The translations under genes were made by a program, and so were the position numbers. From Lachnospiraceae bacterium (GTDB lineage Bacteria > Bacillota > Clostridia > Lachnospirales > Lachnospiraceae): a stretch of 64,000 nt of DNA. The stretch spans positions 1-64,000 of the forward strand of contig CAJTDB010000010.1 of assembly GCA_910574965.1 (NCBI GenBank), written 5' to 3'. The notes beneath the pieces are model-generated. The model searched no databases and was not told the DNA's origin. It was given only the letters and a program-made list of their open reading frames with translations. Positions 26,103 through 35,907 of the stretch are shown here, in pieces. The number at the start of each line of letters is the position of its first letter. Position 1 is the stretch's first letter.

Positions 26103-27170
26103 GTGTACAGTCGAATGCTTGGAAAGACAGGACTTCGGGTGTCGGAGATCGGATTTGGGACGATTCCTATTTTAAAAGGCAGTGTTCCGGTGCTGCCGGA
26201 TTACTATAATCTGGAGGAAGAGGAAGCGCTGTCTGTCATGGAACATGCCTTTCGGCTTGGATGCAACCTGTATGATACGGCTATCGTTCCGGAGTATGGG
26301 GATGCAGAGCCAAAGGTTGGGAAATTTGCCCGCCGGGTGGGGAGAGAACGGCTGATTCTCTCGGACAAGGCGCGTTTTTATGACGGCAATGAGATGTATC
26401 AGGCTGTGCAGACGTCCTGCGGGCATTTAGGCACTTATGCAGATCTGTATTTTGTTCATCAGGTAGATGAGGAGCACGAGGACATTGTGTTTGGGCCTGG
26501 GGGCGCTTTGGATGCTCTGACGGAACTGAAGGCAGAAGGGCTGGTCCGGTTTGCCGGGATTGCCTCCCATTATTACGACACCCTTCTTCGGGGGGCGAAA
26601 GACAGCCGGGTGGACGTGCTGCAGGGAAGCGGAAATGTGCTGGAGCGGGGGATGCTGGACCGGATCCGGGAGGAGCCGCTCTTTTTGGAAAAGGGGTTTT
26701 TAGTCAACAAGGTATATGCGGCCGGCATCCTTCCTAGTTTCTTTTCAGTTAGCACATTGCTTCAGACGGTGCTGTCTTATCCGGTGTCCTGTGTTCTTGT
26801 GGGCATCGGCACGAAAGAGCAGGCAAAGGCGGCGATGGGATGGGATACAAGAAAAGGACAGGGAAAAGTGCCGTCTTTTGAGGAGGTGCTGTCTGTACTG
26901 GAGAAAGATTATGAGCCGATTCCCTGCGACCGGTGCCAGAGGTGCCGGTGTCCTTATGGAACGGAGATCCATACGGTGTTCCGGCAGTATCAGTATTATT
27001 TTCTCGGAAAGGAATACTGGGCCCTTCGGAAGCTGGATCTGGGCATTGAAGAGAGTGCAGGGCATTGCAGGAAGTGCCCGAAAGCGGTCTGCATGGAGGC
27101 GTGTCCGCGTGGGATCCGGATACCGGACGAGATTGAGCGGGTGTGGCGGCTGGTGCGGGAGCGGCTGTGA
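26103..27170 (+). CDS. Aldo/keto reductase with C-terminal [4Fe-4S] domain
   Basis: A 355-aa oxidoreductase. Start MLGKTGLRVSEIGFGT is the AKR N-terminus; YDTA carries the catalytic Tyr, SDKARF the Lys and FVHQVDEEH the His. The C-terminal part has CDRCQRCRCPYG (about 278-289) and CRKCPKAVCMEACP (about 323-336), ligands for ferredoxin-like clusters, so a redox partner function is likely. The GTG at 26103 is preferred because AGGAGG ends seven bases before it; ATG 26115 is an alternative. It starts directly after the LRR stop. Confidence 0.9.
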   Translation: MYSRMLGKTGLRVSEIGFGTIPILKGSVPVLPDYYNLEEEEALSVMEHAFRLGCNLYDTAIVPEYGDAEPKVGKFARRVGRERLILSDKARFYDGNEMYQAVQTSCGHLGTYADLYFVHQVDEEHEDIVFGPGGALDALTELKAEGLVRFAGIASHYYDTLLRGAKDSRVDVLQGSGNVLERGMLDRIREEPLFLEKGFLVNKVYAAGILPSFFSVSTLLQTVLSYPVSCVLVGIGTKEQAKAAMGWDTRKGQGKVPSFEEVLSVLEKDYEPIPCDRCQRCRCPYGTEIHTVFRQYQYYFLGKEYWALRKLDLGIEESAGHCRKCPKAVCMEACPRGIRIPDEIERVWRLVRERL

Positions 27171-27174
27171 TGAG

Positions 27175-27361
27175 ATGGCAGGCGGCCGGGACTGGGCAGC
27201 AGAAAAGTGCGCTCGTATGGAATGTATCGGACAAAGGGCCTGGAGTGTCCGTCCTACACGTACATTTTTTGTACGCATGGGACGGACACTCCAGGCCCTT
27301 TGTTCGCTCCAATCCACACAGCGCTGCATTTTTCTGCTGCCCAGGTCCAGTCGCCCGTCAT
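27175..27361. repeat. Long inverted repeat (187 bp), GGACAAAGG family, copy 1
   Basis: The central hairpin has arms GGACAAAGGGCCTGGAGTGT and ACACTCCAGGCCCTTTGTTC around a TTTTTT loop, extended by GTCCGTCC/GGACGGAC. Outside it the pairing continues: ACTGGGCAGCAGAAAA on the left matches TTTTCTGCTGCCCAGGT on the right, and ATGGCAGGCG matches CGCCCGTCAT, giving arms of about 85 bp. Copy 2 is at 35672-35775. It fills the gap between the aldo/keto reductase and glycosyltransferase genes; no protein-coding potential is credible. Confidence 0.85.
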
Positions 27362-27454
27362 AGAGACAGAGCTTTTGAGAAGAGCCGGGAAAAACATTTT
27401 ACGGACAGCGGCATAGGATGATAGGGAAAGCGAAGAACGGGAGGTTTACAGCAT

Positions 27455-28528
27455 ATGGTAACGATAAGTCTGTGTATGATTGTGCGCAATGAGGAGGAGG
27501 TGCTGGGACGGTGTCTGGACTCGGTGCAGGCGGCGGCGGATGAGATCGTGATTGTGGATACGGGGTCTGAGGATCAAACGAAAGAGATTGCAGAAAGATA
27601 TACGAAGAAGGTGTATGAACTTCCCTGGGCGGATGATTTTGCAGGGGCGAGGAATGTGTCTTTTTCCAAGGCCAGTATGGACTATTGTATGTGGATAGAT
27701 GCGGATGATGTGATAAGTCCTCCGGAGCTGGAGCGGCTGCTCTTGTGGAAGAAGCAGGCGGACGGTACGGCAGATGCAGTGATGATGAAATATGCGGCAG
27801 GAATGGATGAGCAGGGAAAGGAGACATTTGTCTATTACAGGGAGCGGCTGCTAAAAAGGGATCGCGGATTTGTGTGGAAAGGGCGGGTCCATGAGGCCGT
27901 TTTGGTGAGCGGGAAGGTGGAATATCTGGACATCCGGGTGGAGCATCACAGCCGGAAGAAGCAGTACGGGGACCGGAATCTTAGGATTTATGAGCGGATG
28001 AAAGCGGAAGGAGAACCGTTTTCCGAGCGGGATTTGTTTTATTATGCAAGAGAACTATACTATCATGGAAAGTACAAGGAAGCAAAAGAAGGCTTCCTGT
28101 TTTTTTTGGAGCAAAAAGGAGGATTTTCGGAAAATCAGGCAGAAGCCTGCCGGTTTTTAGCGTACAGTCTGTACGCTTTGGGGGAAGAGGAAGAAGCGCT
28201 GCAGGCGCTGTACCGGGGGCTTAGGTACCGGGTGCCGGGAGGGGAGCTTTGCTGCGATCTGGGAAAGCATTTTGCAGACAGGCAGATGTGGGCGCAGGCA
28301 GTGTTCTGGTATGAGGCGGCTCTTCATGCAGGAAAGGATGAGCGGTCCGGAGGATTTATACAGGAAGAGTATTATGGATATGTACCGTGTGTACAACTGT
28401 GCGTCTGCTTCAGCGCTATGGGAGAGCAGGAAAAAGCTTATGCCTGCCATCAAAAGTCCGGAACTTTCAAGCCCTATGGAAAAGAGTTTCTCAAAAATGA
28501 GGAATATTTCCGCAGCAGGGGAAAATGA
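27455..28528 (+). CDS. Family 2 glycosyltransferase with TPR-like tail
   Basis: A 357-aa protein. The N-terminal GT-A domain begins TISLCMIVRNEEEVLGRCLDS and has EIVIVDTGSEDQT and the metal-binding MWIDADDVI (about 84-92). After about residue 200 there are helical repeats (FYYARELYYHGKYKEAKEGF, ACRFLAYSLYALGEEEEALQAL) resembling TPRs. This layout is seen in peptide or surface-protein glycosyltransferases such as the SunS type. The acceptor is unknown. Ribosome site GGGAGG. Confidence 0.88.
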   Translation: MVTISLCMIVRNEEEVLGRCLDSVQAAADEIVIVDTGSEDQTKEIAERYTKKVYELPWADDFAGARNVSFSKASMDYCMWIDADDVISPPELERLLLWKKQADGTADAVMMKYAAGMDEQGKETFVYYRERLLKRDRGFVWKGRVHEAVLVSGKVEYLDIRVEHHSRKKQYGDRNLRIYERMKAEGEPFSERDLFYYARELYYHGKYKEAKEGFLFFLEQKGGFSENQAEACRFLAYSLYALGEEEEALQALYRGLRYRVPGGELCCDLGKHFADRQMWAQAVFWYEAALHAGKDERSGGFIQEEYYGYVPCVQLCVCFSAMGEQEKAYACHQKSGTFKPYGKEFLKNEEYFRSRGK

Positions 28529-28627
28529 TGCATATTTGATGGTTTTCTGATGTGGTTCTGATGCCCGGCTCCGGTAAAGTAAGAACAGAAAAACAAAAAC
28601 CGACAGAGAACGAAAGAGGTGTATGAA

Positions 28628-30634
28628 GTGAAGAGAATCATTGGCTGGATGTTGGCGGTCTGTATGCTGGCCGGATATTGTCCTGCGGTACAGGCGGCAG
28701 GGGAAGAAAAGGAGGATGTAACACTTGCTCCGTATTTTTTCATACAGGAGGGAGATCCGTCCGTGGACGGTCTGCCGTTGAAAGGGACCAGTGTGCGGAC
28801 CAATGTAAACGGTGTTATTGCGGAAACCTACGTAACACAGACCTATGCCAACGAGGGAGAGCGGCCCATTAACGCCACCTATGTGTTTCCCGCTTCCACA
28901 AAGGTGTCCGTACATGGGATGACTATGGAGATTGGCAGTCAGCGGATTACGGCTGTGATTCGGGAGAAGGAAGAGGCCGAACAGGAGTTCGAGGAAGCGA
29001 AAAGCGAGGGAAAGAGCGCCTCTTTGCTGGAGGAAAAGCAGTCCAACGTATTTACCATGGATGTGGCGAATATTATGCCGGGGGATACGGTAGTGATCGA
29101 GCTGCACTACACGGAGATGATCGGATGCAGCGAAGGGGTGTATGAATTTGTATTTCCTACAGTGGTCGGCCCTCGTTATGCGGGTGTCGTGGACGAGGAG
29201 GACGCAGAGGAAGGAGACTGGGTGGAGACTCCGTATCTGCAGGAAGGCGTAACTCCTGACAGCAGTTATGATGTGACGGTCAATCTGTCTACAGGAGTGC
29301 CCATCGAAGATTTGATCTGCGGGACCCATGATGTGGACGTGGAATGGAAGAAAAATTCAGAGGCGAAAATCACGCTGGCCGATCCGGGAGATTTTGCAGG
29401 AAACCGGGATTTTATCCTGCGGTATCGGCTGGCCGGGGAGGAAGTGGACTCCGGACTTATGCTCTATGAAGGAGAAGAAGAGAACTATTTTCTTCTGACT
29501 GTCCAGCCGCCGGCCCGGTATGAGGCAAAGGACATTGTGCCAAGAGAATACATCTTTGTGCTGGACGTATCCGGATCTATGAACGGTTACCCTTTGGATA
29601 CTGCCAGGGAGCTGATTCGGAATATGGTGAAAAATCTAAGGAGCACAGACCGCTTTAACCTGTTTCTGTTCTCAGATATTGTGTCGGAGATGTCTTTGCA
29701 GTCCGTGCCGGCCACAGAGGAAAATGTACAGTGTGCGCTGGATCTCATCGATATGCAGGAAGGCGGAGGCGGCACGGAGCTTTTGGCGGCTCTGGAAGAA
29801 GTGCTGCGTACACCAGCGAAGAATGATGCGGCGAGAAATGTGGTAGTGATTACGGATGGCTATATTTATGATGAAGGGGAGATCTTCGAGACCATTCGGG
29901 ATCATTTAGGAGAGATGAGTTTCTTCTCTTTTGGGATCGGAAGTTCCGTCAACCGTTCCTTGATGGAAGGGATTGCAAATGCCGGCATGGGAGAGGCGTT
30001 TGTAGTGACAGAGGAAGCGGAGGCAAAAGAGACGGCCCGCCGTTTTCAGACTTATATTGAGGCGCCGGTGCTGACGGATATTCAGGTAGAATTTGACGGG
30101 TTTGATACCTATGAGACAGAACCATCTCATGTTCCTACTCTGTTTGCCCAAAAACCGGTGGTCCTCTTTGGAAAATGGCGCGGAGAACCTAAGGGAACGA
30201 TTCGCATTACTGGAAAGACCGGCAGTGAAGCGTATGCGCAGGAGATCCAGGTATCCGGGACAGTGCCTTCCGAAGAGAATGAGGCCATTCGCTATCTGTG
30301 GGCAAGGAAACGAATAGAAACACTGACAGCCTATGGATTTGCAACGGTAGACGATCAGACGAAGGCAGAAATCACTGCTATCGGATTAGAGCACAGTATG
30401 GTGACACCCTATACATCTTTTGTGGCTGTGCTGGATACCGTCCGAAATCCGGAAGGGGACAGCATGGATGTAGACCAGCCTTCGCCGCTTCCTGAGGGCG
30501 TGTCGGGATACGCCATCGGCGGATATCTGTTCGGAGCGGAACCCAAAGACACTCTTCTGGTTTTGCTGGCGCTGTCTGTAGTCTGCGTAAATGTCCGGAA
30601 AAGACGGAGAAGAAAAAAATGCGTACAGTCTTGA
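28628..30634 (+). CDS. VIT and von Willebrand A domain surface protein with PEP-CTERM-like tail
   Basis: A 668-aa secreted protein. Signal peptide IIGWMLAVCMLAGYCPAVQA (about 3-23). VIT domain (about 40-180, TNVNGVIAETYVTQTYAN). VWA domain (about 290-470) with MIDAS motif VLDVSGSMNGYP. The C-terminus has GAEPKD, a hydrophobic stretch TLLVLLALSVVCVNV and the basic cluster RKRRRRKK, a three-part sorting signal like those of exosortase substrates. GTG 28628 is chosen because AAAGAGGTG lies seven bases upstream and the signal peptide follows at once; GTG 28619 is possible. Its 3' end overlaps the exosortase gene by 16 bases. Confidence 0.87.
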   Translation: MKRIIGWMLAVCMLAGYCPAVQAAGEEKEDVTLAPYFFIQEGDPSVDGLPLKGTSVRTNVNGVIAETYVTQTYANEGERPINATYVFPASTKVSVHGMTMEIGSQRITAVIREKEEAEQEFEEAKSEGKSASLLEEKQSNVFTMDVANIMPGDTVVIELHYTEMIGCSEGVYEFVFPTVVGPRYAGVVDEEDAEEGDWVETPYLQEGVTPDSSYDVTVNLSTGVPIEDLICGTHDVDVEWKKNSEAKITLADPGDFAGNRDFILRYRLAGEEVDSGLMLYEGEEENYFLLTVQPPARYEAKDIVPREYIFVLDVSGSMNGYPLDTARELIRNMVKNLRSTDRFNLFLFSDIVSEMSLQSVPATEENVQCALDLIDMQEGGGGTELLAALEEVLRTPAKNDAARNVVVITDGYIYDEGEIFETIRDHLGEMSFFSFGIGSSVNRSLMEGIANAGMGEAFVVTEEAEAKETARRFQTYIEAPVLTDIQVEFDGFDTYETEPSHVPTLFAQKPVVLFGKWRGEPKGTIRITGKTGSEAYAQEIQVSGTVPSEENEAIRYLWARKRIETLTAYGFATVDDQTKAEITAIGLEHSMVTPYTSFVAVLDTVRNPEGDSMDVDQPSPLPEGVSGYAIGGYLFGAEPKDTLLVLLALSVVCVNVRKRRRRKKCVQS

Positions 30635-31365
30635 TCTTAAAAAAGTATGGAGTCTTTTATCTTACCGGTGCCGCTTTGATTCTCTGGCTGAAATACCGCT
30701 ATGGCCACGGCTCATGTGAAGAGCTTCTATGGCTTTTGGCGCCGGCGGCTGCATGGTCTGGATTTCTCGGCGGGTTCTCCTTTTTCTATGAACCGGGGGT
30801 GGGATATATCAGTCATTCTGTCCGTCTGGTCATTGCTCCTTCCTGCTCCGGGGTGCAGTTTATGCTGATTGCTTTCGGAATGCTTTTGTTTACTTTCGTG
30901 CATCGGATGGAAACTAGAAAACGGGCGGCGGGATGGATGGCCATAAGTCTGGCGGGGGCCTACGGATATACAATACTGGTCAATGGGATCCGGATCGTGC
31001 TGGCGGTCCGGGTGCCGGCCTGGCTTTTGTCCGCCGGACTTTTTACCGGGCAACTCTCTTCAGAACGGCTGCATACCGTCATCGGTGCTGCTGTGTATTT
31101 TTCAGGACTGCTCCTTTTGTATCAGGCAGCAGACCGGCTGCTGGAGGGACCGGGCGTTTGGAAAGAACGCTTGCTTCCTGGTTCTTTTCCCTATGTGATT
31201 CCTGCGTTTTGGTATCTTTTTATTGTGCTGGGAGTTCCATTTCTTAATCAGGCGCTCCAAAAGGACCCAAGGGGATATCTGGAATTTGCGGCTGTCACAG
31301 CAGGAGTTTGCTTTGGCATACTGACTATTTTGTATGGGTGCCGGAAAATGCATCTGAAAGAATGA
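30619..31365 (+). CDS. Exosortase-family transpeptidase (exosortase K-like)
   Basis: A 248-aa polytopic membrane protein with the three conserved exosortase/archaeosortase residues: Cys in APSCSGVQF (about 73), Arg in NGIRIVLAV (about 119) and His in ERLHTVIG (about 146). About seven membrane helices are seen. These enzymes are thought to cleave C-terminal sorting signals and move the protein to another acceptor. The overlapping upstream gene encodes a protein with such a signal, so the two probably form a dedicated pair. The class name XrtK is from memory and should be confirmed. An uncommon find in a Gram-positive setting. Confidence 0.8.
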   Translation: MRTVLILKKYGVFYLTGAALILWLKYRYGHGSCEELLWLLAPAAAWSGFLGGFSFFYEPGVGYISHSVRLVIAPSCSGVQFMLIAFGMLLFTFVHRMETRKRAAGWMAISLAGAYGYTILVNGIRIVLAVRVPAWLLSAGLFTGQLSSERLHTVIGAAVYFSGLLLLYQAADRLLEGPGVWKERLLPGSFPYVIPAFWYLFIVLGVPFLNQALQKDPRGYLEFAAVTAGVCFGILTILYGCRKMHLKE

Positions 31366-31394
31366 TTGTTTCTCCAGAACAGGTATGCTATACT
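31366..31394 (+). promoter_or_regulatory. Promoter of the homocysteine methyltransferase gene
   Basis: TTGTTT (31366-31371), 17-bp spacer, TATACT (31389-31394), beginning directly after the exosortase stop codon. Leader about 35 nt. No S-box is present. Confidence 0.6.
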
Positions 31395-31434
31395 GTTTTC
31401 ACAGAAAAAGAAAACAGGAAATGGAGAATCACCG

Positions 31435-32307
31435 ATGACGAGAGAAGAATTTCGCATATTAATAGAAGAAAAGGGACCGGTGCTTCTGGATGGAGGGACC
31501 GGTTCCTGTCTGCGAACCCGCGGAATGCCTGCGGGAGTATGCACGGAACAGTGGGTATTCGATCATCCGGAAGTGATAAAGGGACTGCAGGAGGAGTATG
31601 CCGATGCAGGTTCTCAGATTATCTATGCGCCTACTTTCGGAGGCAACCGAATCTCTCTGAAAAATATGGGATTGGCGGACCAGGCAGAAGAACTGAACCG
31701 TACGCTGGCAGGAAGGGCTGTTGCTGATCTTAGGGGCAGAGTATTTGTGGCGGGAGATCTGTCCACCACCGGAACACCTATGGAGCCTTATGGTCCTATG
31801 ACCTATGGCGGGCTGATGGAAGTTTATAAGGAGCAGATTTGTTTTCTTGTGGAAGCAGGAGTGGATCTTCTGGTGGCAGAGACACTGCTTTCCCTGGACG
31901 AAGCGCTGGTGATCTGCGATGCCGCCAGAGAAATATGTGCGCTGCCGCTTATGGTTTCCTTTAGCTGTGAGGCGGACGGAAAACTGTACTTTGGCGGAAC
32001 GGCGGCGGATGCGGCGGCGTCTCTGGAAGCCTTGGGCGTTGATGCGGTAGGCGTAAACTGTTCCGTAGGACCGGAGCAGCTAGAAGCGGTAATCCGTCAA
32101 CTGAGAGATACCGTATCAATTCCCATTCTGGCTAAGCCCAATGCCGGGATGCCGGTCATTACTGACACCGGGGAGGCGGTGTACAGCATGGGGGCAGAGG
32201 AATTTGCCCGTCACATGCAGAGGCTTTGGAACTGCGGCGCTTCTTTGATCGGCGGCTGCTGCGGAACGACACCGGACTATATCCGAGAGATCAGGAAGAT
32301 TCTGTAA
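31435..32307 (+). CDS. Homocysteine S-methyltransferase family protein
   Basis: A 290-aa zinc enzyme of the MetH N-domain/MmuM class. Motifs: VLLDGGTGSCL at the start, VNCSVGPE with the first zinc Cys, and LIGGCCGTTPDYI with the Cys pair. The methyl donor cannot be told from sequence; it could be S-methylmethionine, betaine or methyl-cobalamin protein. The start 31435 follows GGAG; an in-frame extension upstream overlaps the promoter and is rejected. The CotH-like gene starts two bases after the stop. Confidence 0.88.
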   Translation: MTREEFRILIEEKGPVLLDGGTGSCLRTRGMPAGVCTEQWVFDHPEVIKGLQEEYADAGSQIIYAPTFGGNRISLKNMGLADQAEELNRTLAGRAVADLRGRVFVAGDLSTTGTPMEPYGPMTYGGLMEVYKEQICFLVEAGVDLLVAETLLSLDEALVICDAAREICALPLMVSFSCEADGKLYFGGTAADAAASLEALGVDAVGVNCSVGPEQLEAVIRQLRDTVSIPILAKPNAGMPVITDTGEAVYSMGAEEFARHMQRLWNCGASLIGGCCGTTPDYIREIRKIL

Positions 32308-32308
32308 G

Positions 32309-33907
32309 ATGAAGAAAAAGATCCTATTGTTCGTCAGTCTTTTAATTGGCTGTACGCTTTTCATGCATATGATGATACAGCAGAGCCGTCGGGTGATGGA
32401 GGCAGGAGTCCTATCCTGGCAGGAGATCGAAAAACTGCAGGAAAGCAGGAGTCAGATCGAAGACGGGCGGGCCGTGCTGCTGATTAACGGCATAAAAGCA
32501 GCTTATGAGAGAGAGGAAGCAAGGTACTATATTTCCAGAAATATGGAAGAGGACCAGTGGAAAGGAGCCATAAGCGCGGCGGTAGACGGGCTTCCGGCGT
32601 CGGTGATATGGGCAGAGGATGATGGATTCCGGGATCTGAAACATGCCATTGCCGAAGGACATACTTTTCAATGTATGATTTATAATGACTCTGAGTATCA
32701 AATGGTATCCGTACTTTTTACAGGTCTTCCGGTTATGGAGATTGAAGGAGAGATGGGCGTTCTGGGAAGCCGGGTACGTGTTTTCGATCCGGTCAGAAGT
32801 CTTCGGGGGGATTATCAGACGGAGGACTGTTATGCTTACTATAATATCCGGGGAAATGCCAGTAAGCGGTTCGAGAAGATCGGGTACCGCCTGGAATTTT
32901 TTCAGGAAGACGGAAGTCCGGGCCTTGACCGGTCTTTGCTTGGTATGCGCTCCGACAATGACTGGCAGTTAAAGGCTATGTATTCAGACCGCAGCAAACT
33001 GAGGGACAAGCTGGCCATCGATCTTTGGAACGAGATTGCGGACCGGACGGGCACCCCTGCGGACAGCGGCTGCCATATGGAGTATCTGGAACTCTTGGTC
33101 AATGGGGAGTATCGGGGGCTTTATGGTCTGGTGGAGCCTACAGATTACAAATCCTTGGGCCTTGACAGAGACAAGGATCTGATCTATAAAGCAAGTGCGG
33201 ATGAGTGGCCTGGCGAAGAACGTTTTGACAGAAGTGAGCAGGAGCAGTCTTTTGTCTGTGCGGGAGTCCATATCCGTCAGGCGGACAAGGAATTTTACCC
33301 CGGTATCTGGGAACCGTTTCGCACTTTCTGGAAACACGGGTATGAGATGGAGTCCGAGGAGGATCTGCAGGTCCTTTATACCTGTATTGACCGGCAGAAC
33401 TTTATTGAATATGATCTGTATTACAATGCCATTTCCGGCATGGACAACCGGTTTAAAAATATAATTTACAGCACGGTTATGCATGAAGACGGGACATATA
33501 CCATCCGCCGGATTCCCTGGGATCAAAATTATTCCTTTGGAGATGACTTTAACAAAGAAGAGACGGAGGATGACAAAAATATCCGTTTCAATCCGGAACT
33601 TTGTGAGCGCTGGTTAAATGAAGAAGTGTTCCGAAATATGCAGACATACGATACAGAACTGGCAGCCGATATGAATGCTACATGGAAGAGCTGGCGTAAA
33701 AGTTTTTTAAGGGAAGAAGACTGGAAAGCATATGCCGGAAAACTTATGGCTTATCTGCAGGAGTCGGGTGCGTTTTCCAGAGATACAATCCGATGGCCGG
33801 ACAGTGAAAATGTACCGGGCACCGAGGAGATTGAGACATTTATTGATCGGCGGTTTGTGTGGCTGGACGGGTATCTGGAGGAACTTTCGGGCGGCAAAAG
33901 TCATTAG
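32309..33907 (+). CDS. CotH-family protein kinase-like membrane protein
   Basis: A 532-aa protein with an N-terminal membrane anchor (ILLFVSLLIGCTLFMHMMI, about 5-23). The CotH kinase fold is seen from about 170: YYNIRGNASKRFEKIGYRLEF, DWQLKAMYSDRSKLRDKLA, YLELLVNGEYRGLYGLVEPTD and the metal-binding IPWDQNYSFGDDF. CotH proteins phosphorylate surface or spore-coat proteins; many Clostridia carry them near extracellular protein genes. The target here is not identifiable, but the VIT/VWA protein is a candidate by position. Confidence 0.85.
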   Translation: MKKKILLFVSLLIGCTLFMHMMIQQSRRVMEAGVLSWQEIEKLQESRSQIEDGRAVLLINGIKAAYEREEARYYISRNMEEDQWKGAISAAVDGLPASVIWAEDDGFRDLKHAIAEGHTFQCMIYNDSEYQMVSVLFTGLPVMEIEGEMGVLGSRVRVFDPVRSLRGDYQTEDCYAYYNIRGNASKRFEKIGYRLEFFQEDGSPGLDRSLLGMRSDNDWQLKAMYSDRSKLRDKLAIDLWNEIADRTGTPADSGCHMEYLELLVNGEYRGLYGLVEPTDYKSLGLDRDKDLIYKASADEWPGEERFDRSEQEQSFVCAGVHIRQADKEFYPGIWEPFRTFWKHGYEMESEEDLQVLYTCIDRQNFIEYDLYYNAISGMDNRFKNIIYSTVMHEDGTYTIRRIPWDQNYSFGDDFNKEETEDDKNIRFNPELCERWLNEEVFRNMQTYDTELAADMNATWKSWRKSFLREEDWKAYAGKLMAYLQESGAFSRDTIRWPDSENVPGTEEIETFIDRRFVWLDGYLEELSGGKSH

Positions 33908-33930
33908 AAGTGTTTTTTCAAATTATAGAA

Positions 33931-33959
33931 TTGACAAAGGTTCCGTTCATTGTTACAAT
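33931..33959 (+). promoter_or_regulatory. Promoter of ilvN-ilvC
   Basis: TTGACA (33931-33936), 17-bp spacer, TACAAT (33954-33959). Close to consensus. The leader is about 50 nt, too short for a T-box. Confidence 0.75.
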
Positions 33960-34014
33960 ATTTTGGTATATATCGTGTACTTTAAGAAAGTAAATCAAGA
34001 AAGCAGGGGGATGC

Positions 34015-35599
<1,585 letters not shown>

Positions 35600-35671
35600 G
35601 CAGCAGTGCAGATATAGCCAAAGGCCGGGGAGAGTCTTGTGCGGCGTCCCGGCCCTTGGGTTCCATCTTAT

Positions 35672-35775
35672 ATGGACTGTATTGGACAAAGGCCCCGGAA
35701 GGTTCGCCCTATACGTGCATTTTGCGCGCGTAGGGCGGACCTTCCGGGGCTTTTGTCCGCTTCCATTTACACAGC
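35672..35775. repeat. Long inverted repeat, GGACAAAGG family, copy 2
   Basis: Central arms GGACAAAGGCCCCGGAAGGT and ACCTTCCGGGGCTTTTGTCC, then CGCCCTAT/GTAGGGCG and a small loop. The outer sequence ATGGACTGTATTGGACAAAGG is nearly the same as copy 1 (ATGGAATGTATCGGACAAAGG), and both end ...ACACAGC. The stem bases differ from copy 1 in both arms together, so pairing is kept. A second GC-rich hairpin (AAAGGCCGGG / CCCGGCCCTT, about 35619-35659) lies between ilvC and this element. It may end the ilvC transcript. Confidence 0.85.
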
Positions 35776-35857
35776 TTTATGGAGTATACGGACCGGGGCA
35801 CCAGTTATGGCCGGCTTTTCGGTTTAAGGGTGCGGTGCAGGAAAAGGGTGGCGGTGC

Positions 35858-35885
35858 TTGAAATTGTTCTACAATCTGGTATAAT
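35858..35885 (+). promoter_or_regulatory. Promoter of the 700-aa membrane protein gene
   Basis: TTGAAA (35858-35863), 16-bp spacer, TATAAT (35880-35885). Leader about 15-20 nt. Confidence 0.6.
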
Positions 35886-35907
35886 TAGGGTCAGATGGGA
35901 GGTTCTT

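Noticed and set aside
27207-27421. Short open frames in the long inverted repeat at 27.2 kb
   Set aside because: Both strands give similar peptides because the DNA is palindromic; no ribosome site.
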